From Dichotomocladium elegans (Eukaryota > Mucoromycota > Mucoromycetes > Mucorales > Lichtheimiaceae): a DNA stretch of 64,000 bases. Under the pieces are notes generated by a model. That model had not been told where the DNA came from, ran no database searches, and saw only the letters and a program-made list of their open reading frames with translations. Below, piece by piece: positions 56,147-64,000 of this stretch. Position 1 is the stretch's first letter. Each line of letters begins with the position of its first letter. A program made the position numbers and the translations under genes. The stretch lies in NCBI GenBank assembly GCA_025716815.1, contig JAIXMN010000014.1:1-64000 (forward strand), written 5' to 3'.

Positions 56147-57317
56147 ATGTCTGAAATCAGTAAGTGTCTTAACATTTCTCGGTTTGCAAATTCGTCATGC
56201 TGAACAATGGTGCTATTGTTTGTTGTTGCAGTAGGCGTGGCATTGCCCCCTCGGGTATACTGGGCTGCATGGGCTCTGCTTCCTGTAGCGATGACTGTCT
56301 TTTACCGTCTCCGTGGCGGATATTACTACCGATCAACGGTGTTTCTCCTGGCAGTAGCCCTCTGCGGCGTATACGGCGTCGTCGCCTCGCTCATCCTTCC
56401 GATGATCGGCAAGACCCATCTGATCAACTGGTCCGTCTCGCACCTGTTCTACCACCTTGCCGGCTTCCTCACCGGTGTGAAGGTCACTGCCGAGGGTCTT
56501 GAACATATCGATTCCAAACGTCCGACTGTGTATGTCTGCAATCATCAGGCGAGTATCGACGTCCTCGTCATGGGCTCCGTCTTTCCGAAGGCCACTTCGA
56601 TGGTGGCCAAGAAGTCACTCAAATATTACCCCTTCCTTGGATGGTACAGTAAGTTGGGTTCAAAAACAAACCATCCCGAGCCGGAAAATAGAACCAGCTT
56701 TCGGGCTGACTCTGTGTGTGTGTGTGTTTTACGCAGTGACCTTGAGCAAAGCTATCTTTCTGGACCGCAAGAACCATGACAGCGCAATAAAACAGGCCCG
56801 TAAAGCAGCACAAGACATTCACAACAATAAGGTACTATATATAAAGAACCGAAGATGCTTAAATAAGAAAAAAAAAAGTGGCTAAGAAAAAAAAAAATCT
56901 AGACGAGCGTGTTCCTGTTCCCAGAAGGCACTCGAAGCCATCCCAAAAAAATCGACATGCTGCCCTTCAAAAAAGGTGCATTCTACATGGCCGTACAGGC
57001 AAATGTTCCCATTGTCCCCGTCGTCGTCGCCAATTACAACAACCTATACGATTCAAGGGAGAAACGATTCATACCAGGCACCATCAAGCTTAAGGGTAAA
57101 AAAATTATAAAAAAAAAAAAAAACTGACATTGATTGGGTGTTTCTTACTCTTTTCTTGCTCGGTTTAGTGCTACCACCTGTCGACACTGCAGATATCAAA
57201 GAGGACTCTGCATCCATTGATGTATTAACCAACAAAGTGCGTGACCAGATGCTAGTTGCATTGAAGGAAATCTCTTCTATAGCTCCTCCTCCAGTCGAAT
57301 CTAAAAAGGTTCAGTAA
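56147..57317 (+). CDS. SLC1: 1-acyl-sn-glycerol-3-phosphate acyltransferase
   Basis: It converts lysophosphatidic acid plus acyl-CoA to phosphatidic acid at the ER or lipid droplets. Exons: 56147-56159, 56232-56648, 56737-56831, 56903-57095, 57169-57317, giving 288 residues (yeast Slc1 is 303). Two N-terminal hydrophobic segments lie within about residues 8-70. The catalytic box VCNHQASID (NHx4D) is at about 106-114. KNHDSAIKQARKAAQ follows, then the substrate box FPEGTRSH at about 181-188, and later VPIVPVVVANYNN. The C-terminal VLPPVDT strand is present. The first coding exon is only 13 bases; this start is supported because the join gives a continuous N-terminus and no better ATG exists in exon 2. 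It converges with the exchanger gene, 225 bases apart. Confidence 0.95.
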
Positions 57318-57542
57318 ATCCAACACAATCCTTTGTATTTTCATTGTTCATAAGCACGTGCGGCAATATATCATTGTTTACCCTGCCCAGCATTCATCGT
57401 CCCCACTCGGTACTTTTGTTCGCATAAATTTATATATATCCTAACTATTTGCACAATGTTGACCTCGCGTTCCATATGAAGCGTGCAATACATAAAGGAG
57501 AAACAAAGCAAAAAAAAATAAAATAAAAAAGAATATACACGG

Positions 57543-60500
57543 CTATTTAAGGACATCGCACTCGAGTAGTATATTAATAATACAGCACGTCGAGTAGACG
57601 ATGATCATCCACCAGCCAAGCTGCTTGTTGATACAGTAGCCGTTCAAATTGACCACGACCAAGGTGCTAAGCAGTACAGTGATTAAACCGGTGCTTGACA
57701 CAAGGATCGTAGGGGCAATATCGAGCTTGTAAGGACCCCCGGTCTTGAGGATCTGGTATGTCGACGAGATTCCAACGCCTAGCACCATGTCTACAACGAT
57801 GATATGAATTATTTTTTTTGGGGGGGGGTGTGAGAAGAGTTTTTTGTCTATTCAGCTTACTGAGAAGAGGGCCAGCGTAGCACGCGGAGATAGCCATCGT
57901 CGGAAATCCCATCTAAACCGGGAAGCCGAAAGTTAATTATCATGGGATGATCCCCACCCCCCTCCCTTCCGGTGTCGCGTGTCTCTTACCTTGGCGATCG
58001 CTGTATTCGCCACCAGATCACCTACGCTATTGCCCTGGAAAAAAAAAAAAAAGAAAAGAAAAGAGGGGCATGAGACGTTTTTCAGCATGCCCAGCTTCAT
58101 TCCTTTCCTTTCCTCCTCAAAAAAAACTCACCACCGCAAAAATAGTAAGTCCCATGATGGCGTCGCTGATGCTCAAGATAGTTCCCAGTGCTTGCAAGAG
58201 ACCCACCATTTCATTTGCCAGCAGAAAAATCCAGTTGAGCGAGATGGCAAATCCAGCAAACGAGGTCATCCAGTACCACGATGGCTGCTGGTGACTAGAG
58301 GTGCTTAGGAGAACGACCGAAGCCAGTATGCCGCCGATGCACACACCGATCCAGATGTACACAGGACTGATAAACTCATTTACTAGAGACAGATTAGCCC
58401 CACAAATGAAATGAATTATGAATAATAGCAATAATAATAATAAACGTGGGACGGGGGCAGATAATGTATCCAACTTACGCGCCATAACCACAAAAATAAA
58501 CGTAGTGGCCATGACAGCTTGCGTGGCCAGCAGCCATCTTGACCATGGTTGACCGTCTGTCAGGGTTTCCTCCATCATCAGATCTTCAGTAGCCGCGCCA
58601 CCACTCTGTGCAAGGAGAGTGCTTCCGCCTCCGCCACTTGCGCAACCGTATGTGCTACCACCGCCACCACCAACGGACAGCGTCTCGATGACATCCTCAT
58701 TTGGTAAACCCAGATATTCACCCTTCGCATCATCGTCCTCCTCCTCTGTCACCACTTGCACATCGTCAATCTGCACATCCTCCGCCACCGGAAGCGTTAG
58801 CGTGAGCACCAAGACCACAGGCGCTGCCAGCAGTGAACTAAGCTTTGCGAACGCAGACTTGTTTCGCCAGTTTTGCAGGGTCGGGAAAAGTATCTGGAAA
58901 GCCTCTTCCACAACTGTCCACCAGCTCTCGGGTACGGTAGTCGCCAAGACCGACGCTGGCCTTGACGAGGTAGGAGGTAGTGGCGGCACTGCCAACGTGA
59001 CGTCCTGAGACATGTGCTGCTGTTGCGGGTTCTCGTCGGTGCTGCCATCGTGGTTGTAAATCGCGCCTGGACCACCTACTTGTAATAGAGCGGTTGGCAG
59101 GCGGATCTCCGGCACCTTATCGTGGTTGGCGGAAATGTATGTAAAGTAGTCTTCGGCTATGCCGGTGCTGCTGTGGGAGCTATCAGGCGAGCCAGACGCA
59201 GGGGTGGTATGACGGGCCCCGGTTGGCATCAGCCGGTCGCCTACGGTTGAGGACCGCGGTCTGCCCAGTCGTGCAGTAGACGATGATGCGGACGGAGGTC
59301 CAAGACTGTTGTTGTAGTTGTTGCTGCTGCTGCTGCCCTGACCACCCAGAAGACCAAGGGTCGGATGGGATGTTCGCGGATTCCACATCGGGCTCGACGG
59401 AACACGGCGCCGGTTCAGTGTACTATGCGTGCTCCCCGTGCGGCGTATTGTGCTCACTTGTTCTTGAAACTGCCGGGGAGTGGGTGTGTTGGGGGGGGGG
59501 TTGTGTTTAAGGGATGATGAACATCAGTCCTGGAGGGAGCAGAACAATCTGTCCTTGGAAAACACACGACTTGCCTCGATAGCGCTAAACACGGATGTGC
59601 GGATCCCCACGCGGGGCGTCATGGCATGTCTCGAGAGTCTTGTTGAGATCGAGCCGTTTGTGCTCGTAGTACGGGGCATGTTCATGCCGTCGATATGCAG
59701 CGAAGAGCGGTAAGATGAATTAGAGGAAACAGGCCGGATGACATGGCCGATGTGGGATTCATAGGATGACACCGAATGCTGCGAGGGAAATCCATGAATG
59801 GGAATGGAGAGGCGAGGGGGCCGACCAGCTAAAACGAAGACCAGAACGGTTCAACGATCGAACGGTGTCAGTGCCACACGAGTGGCCGTAACTGCACTCT
59901 ACCTTCATGCTGCAGCAGGCGAGCAGCCTCTGTCAGCTGATCGGGATCCACACCACTATACGCAGATGCTTTGTATTCGAGCTTGGCAGCCGTCTCTGTG
60001 TCAGAGACTTGAAACGCACCGAAGACGACGACAAGAACATAAGTCAGATAGTACGAAATCAGAGCCACCCCGTGGTACCAAAATATCCGCTGATGATAAA
60101 CGATCCAGGTTAGCATCATAATTGCACCCGTGAGAAAGGATGCGTCACGCATAAAAGTAATCCTCTCGGACTTGAACGGTCGGATGATGCCCATGCAACC
60201 TGAGACGACCGACACAATGAAAAAAGCTGCACCTATCAGTTCTCCAATAGCCAAGGATCCAGCACCCGTATCCATCGCACTAATATATCCGTGACCTGTC
60301 GATATGAGGATATCTGCACACGGAGAATTGGGGCGAGAAAGCACTTTTCCATGTGGAACTTTCTTTTGGTACCTTACCTAAATGTGCTGAATAGATCTGT
60401 GCTTCCGTTTCCAAATGCCAGTACGGTAACACCCGCCTATGGAACATTCTTAGTTTCTCTTTTCGTTGTGATAGCCTCTCTCTCTGTCTCTCTCTCTCTC

Positions 60501-61196
60501 TCTCTCGTTCGCCACTAATAAGGTCATCTAACACACCATACTCTCGGAAAGTTGGAGCTTGGCTGAGATAGTCTGAAGATTGGGGCCTGTGTCGATCCCT
60601 TGATTAATGCAGTCCGTTCAACACCCGCTACCCCACCCCCAATGTGTGTGTGTCCCCCCACCACACACACACACACGCGTGTTTTCCCAAAACATACAAA
60701 AGAAATCAGATGCGGCCACACTGACAGCGCCAAAGAGCATCAGGAGACCGGATATCTTTTACATGTAGCACGAAAATCAGTTAAGCACGCAGTCTTGGGG
60801 AACTCACCAAATTATACTTACAAGCAGTGTCATGGAGATGGGCCTCCACAATTCAGAGCAATAATAGAATGACAAGTAAAACCGGCTGAATCCTTTGCAA
60901 GCTTTCATCACGAACGCGCACTGGTCTGGGTGTTTCTCGACATTCGAGCACTGGGTAGAGGTGCAGGAGGTTACAACAGTAACAACAACAAACCCTCCAA
61001 GATAAGAAATTCAAAAAAGCGTCCATGGAATCGTGGCGCATTATACCTCTTTATGATGCGATGATAAAAGAACCTGCAAAGGCGCAGAGGAAGACGAGAA
61101 CGAGGCTTCTGTGGTGGATAGCCGCGATATGAGAACAACTGCAACCAGACAGGTTATGGCCAGCAGAGCGCCCCTTCGACTGGCTTGGACAGACAT
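57543..61196 (-). CDS. CCX/NCLX-type cation/calcium exchanger
   Basis: It should exchange Ca2+ for Na+, K+ or H+ across an internal membrane. Exons on the minus strand: 61196-61047, 60950-60822, 60755-60698, 60586-60537, 60436-60378, 60279-59903, 59828-59575, 59469-58479, 58382-58132, 58034-57990, 57912-57861, 57790-57543, giving 887 residues. The N-terminus has a signal-anchor-like hydrophobic run (10-27). HPDQCAFVMKAC, then LSFYYC, is a Cys-bearing loop typical of the CCX group. Alpha-1 repeat: GVTVLAFGNGSTDLFSTFSA at about 131-150 and GAGSLAIGELIGAAFFI. A cytosolic loop of about 340 residues, rich in Ser, Gly and Pro, follows. Alpha-2: GNSVGDLVANTAIAK at 774-788 and GFPTMAISACYAGPLLNM. The exon 7/exon 8 join needs a GC donor (GAG followed by GCAAGT). 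Confidence 0.93.
60475..60506. repeat. TC microsatellite in an intron of the exchanger gene
   Basis: A (TC)n run of about 32 bases with one TG interruption, inside the intron between exons 4 and 5. Confidence 0.9.
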
Positions 61197-61926
61197 TCTA
61201 TAGAAGCACTGAAAAGAAAGGACAGAAGAAAGAGAGAGAGAGAGAGGAAATAAGTTTTCGTCTTCTTCTAACCACCACCCCCTTTTTTTTTTATACCTCT
61301 CCAGCCCCTGATGTTTCTTTTGCCCTCCTCCTCCTTCTGACCTCCCGCATGCATATACTTCTGGCTGTTATTTGTGGCGCTATTTTTCAACTGTTTCTAC
61401 TGCGAGAACTTAGCTTGTCATTGCATTGCGAAGAACTTGAAAAAGTCCAATGGCAACACGCGATCAAATCCCCTCATTGGATCTGTTATACTACCAAGTT
61501 GCCCGGTAACACACCGCCCTATTCCCTATGGTTGAAACCACGCTTGGCGTCCAACAAACAAAAAATAGTGTCCAGGCTTTGCATACCGGAGACTCATAAT
61601 TAATGCAGCATCCTCCACCCATCTTTAGTGTTATCATATTAAATGTATTAGGAATATCCGATTGAAGGGGTTGGGTTTGTTTGTTTGCTTGTTTATGCAA
61701 AATACGAGATTAGACCCCAGACCGACAACAGTAAGTAGTTTCATTCGCACTTGTCCAAAATATGCTGTTTTCTGCTTCGTACGCATTTGTTGCAGGGCTC
61801 CTTGCATAACGCCGCTTAATAGAAAACCACCGTCAAAAGATCCTTGCTGGTTTGTTGAACAATTTTTTTTTACGGCGAAGGCTTCACAATTCGAGCAAAG
61901 AAAGCTAGTTTATTATGCCAAGAACC
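61197..61926. other. Intergenic between the exchanger and RPL6
   Basis: 730 bases that hold the exchanger promoter (right of 61197 on the minus strand) and the RPL6 3' end. T-rich and GA-rich runs near 61225-61300. No gene recognised. Confidence 0.5.
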
Positions 61927-62803
61927 TTAGAACTTCAAGGTGTGGGGGAACTGGCCCTTCTTCAGGCTGAAAGTGGACTTGAGGTAGGCAACAAGAAGAG
62001 AATCCTTGGCAACAGCAGCAAGGATTTCCTTATCAACCGCCTTTTGGTCGGCAACCTTGTTAGCGGGGAGAACAGGCTTCTTAGCCTATCCCGAAGCAAA
62101 CGTGTCAGTAAAAATGAAGCTTGATTTTTTTCCGGTGGGAATGTCGAAAACTTACAGCCTCGCCCTCAAGGAAAGCCTTCTTTGAGGTCTTGCGATCCTT
62201 CTTGAAGTAAGCATCGGTGAACTGATCAACCTGCGATGAAACAATTTTAATATTTCTCTCTCCCTCAGCGATCTCGTTTCGTGCTTTTTCTTCTATTGTC
62301 TGGTCCCCATGGCTGATTTCTCATTTTACCTTGACATTGGCAACGTTCACCTTGGTGGATGTGGCAATGACGTAGGCCTGGTTGACGCGACGGATAGGGA
62401 CACCGTTGAGCTTGAAGGGGCCAGTGACGAGCAAGAGACCGCTATCAAGCTGCTTCAAGAAGACGACACGCTTACCACGGTAGCGACCAGCGAGGAGGAT
62501 GAGGACGGTACCAGGGGTAATGCTCGAGCGGAGAGGTGCTGTCTTGGGAGATTTGCGCGAGACCTTAGGCTGAGGAACGTCTTCAGCAGGGTAGAAGCGA
62601 GGGGCCTTCGAGGCGGGAATGGTGCGCTTGCTGCCGTTCTTAGCGCCCTTGACCTCGACCACCTTGTCGGCGGGTTCAGCCTTGACGGATGCCTTGACAT
62701 CCTTCTTTTGGCGCTTATGAAGCGCCTTCTTGGCGTACATGGCCGAGCGACTGTAACGGGTGACACCGGGAACAAGGAAGCTGTTGCGGGGGGCGTGTGC
62801 CAT
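61927..62803 (-). CDS. RPL6: 60S ribosomal protein L6 (eL6)
   Basis: It is a structural protein of the large cytosolic ribosomal subunit. Exons on the minus strand: 62803-62330, 62230-62156, 62085-61927, giving 235 residues. The N-terminal extension is basic ([20 protein letters not shown]). The KOW-like core has [31 protein letters not shown] and [20 protein letters not shown] at about 88-145. The C-terminal part [20 protein letters not shown] runs to the terminal FPHTLKF. Codon use is strongly biased to G/C-ending codons, as expected for a highly expressed gene. The ATG sits at the start of a Met-Ala-His that is conserved among fungal L6 proteins. The introns are short and GT-AG. Confidence 0.97.
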
Positions 62804-64000
62804 TTCGTATAGACTTCTAGTATGGCATGGTTAGCCAAAGCATTTTTTCCCAACGATGATAGCCCTGCTCTGCGATGCGGTGTCTGTGTGTGTGTGTCCA
62901 TCCACTCCGTTTTCATTCTGTTCCATTATCCATCCATCCATCCATCCATAGGTAGGCTTTGACACCAGCGTTTGTTCTCTTCGCACCCTTTCTCTCCCGC
63001 ATCTCTATAAGGACTTTGCTACATACCTGCCGGAAATGAAGAAGGAGAATCTTGGCCAAGGCCACCAGACGATTTACTGGCCGCGCAGTGGGGTGGGTGG
63101 GGGGAGTGGGGAGAGCGCCCCTCCCCCCCGTGAGCGGGCAAGTACCATTTCCATTTTTGGATCGCGGAAATAAAAAATCAAAAACATCCTTCCCATCTCC
63201 CCACCTAGCGCGAAGCTTATTGTTCATCGCATGCTTTTTGGGTTTTGAATGCAATAACAAGAGGCCATCAGCACCAAATCATTGTTGCCTCTCTATGTAA
63301 ATCAGATCTGGAGACATGCAATCAGCTATTGAACAACCGTGATATCTTTTTGAATCCTAAGCGTAATGATCGATCGCTGAATATTCTGGTTCTACCGGAT
63401 CGCATGCCTTTCGATGCCAACAGCTACCCATCGCCTTGAAGATAATTCGCCCCCCCTCAAACTGCAAAGAGCGCAGAAAGACAAAAAGCAAACATTGCTT
63501 TGCAATTCGGTAACACACATTCAATAAAAGTCAAGTGACAGAATGGCACTGCTTCGATGAGCCGCTATGCAACGCCACAAAAACTGGGGAAGATAGACAT
63601 TAGGGTATATGCCTAAGCTTTCAGCTCAGTCCAGAAGTTGCAGGACGACAAGAAATCTTTGCACAAGATGACAAAATCAGATGGCGCACAAAAAGCTCGA
63701 CCATCGCGCGGGGCGAGGGATGACCTGCTGATCCGTTTCCATAGATATACAGAATCCACGTTTTTTATGTGCGTGAGAGCTTAATGACTAGGTCGCTAAC
63801 GAGGAAATGTTCAATGCGTTTGCTCCTACTACTCAAAGCACCGGCATATTCTATGTTTGTCGCTGCTGCGCGTAGCACCAAGCCAAAAGAAAAAGTTACA
63901 GACGTTCTGGTTGAAGGCCACACAGCTGTGAAGCAACTGTTTGACTAGTTTTTTTTTTTTTCTGTGCATCTGCTGCAGCGAAATAGCTAAAGCGATGGGC
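62804..64000. other. RPL6 upstream region, no further gene recognised
   Basis: The first about 250 bases should hold the RPL6 promoter and leader. They contain a TG run (62884-62900) and an (ATCC)n-type run (62930-62950). Beyond that the sequence is non-coding as far as I can tell. Confidence 0.5.

Overview
The window is a stretch of nuclear DNA from a filamentous fungus, most likely an early-diverging (Mucoromycota-type) one. Three things point there: genes with many short introns of about 50 to 80 bases, a full set of fungal housekeeping genes (TRM1, URM1, UGP1, ENT3, BEM3, SLC1, RPL6 and others), and a rich transposon load that includes chromodomain Ty3/Gypsy elements, a DIRS element, MULEs, Tc1/mariner, pogo/Tigger and a Fanzor-like gene. 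The species assignment is inference. I recognised no rRNA, tRNA, CRISPR or bacterial features.

Layout. 1-15.2 kb is a transposon nest. It starts with the decayed 3' part of a Ty3/Gypsy chromovirus (1-4.95 kb), followed by two inverted copies of a TA-flanked MITE (4.99-6.1 kb). A DIRS-type retrotransposon on the minus strand (6.1-15.0 kb) has its recombinase gene cut short next to one MITE. Its gag gene is split by a very young, intact Ty3/Gypsy element (8454-14209) with identical 382-bp LTRs and a 5-bp target duplication. 15.2-28.9 kb mixes two genes (TRM1, and a METTL21-like methyltransferase) with fossils: MULE pieces, one with an OTU-like tail, and two Tc1/mariner copies.

28.9-37.0 kb is a compact gene block: URM1 and UGP1 (minus), ENT3 (plus, divergent from UGP1), and a WD40-inositol polyphosphate 5-phosphatase (minus, convergent with ENT3). 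37-42.8 kb is gene-poor. 42.8-48.6 kb is a second transposon block with a pogo/Tigger transposase fossil, a Fanzor-like RNA-guided-nuclease pseudogene and a third Tc1/mariner copy. 50.1-62.8 kb is again gene-dense: BEM3-like RhoGAP, NIPA-like magnesium transporter, SLC1 acyltransferase, a CCX/NCLX-type cation/calcium exchanger and RPL6.

The exon models below were built by hand from GT-AG (and three GC-AG) splice sites that keep the frame and join conserved protein blocks. For UGP1, ENT3, the 5-phosphatase, BEM3, NIPA, SLC1, CCX, URM1, RPL6 and TRM1 the summed exon lengths are multiples of three and end at a stop codon. The most notable item is the Fanzor-like locus at about 45.0-46.8 kb: all three RuvC acidic positions are recognisable, but the frame is broken. 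Several host genes work in membrane traffic and lipid or ion handling, but nothing shows that they form one functional cluster.
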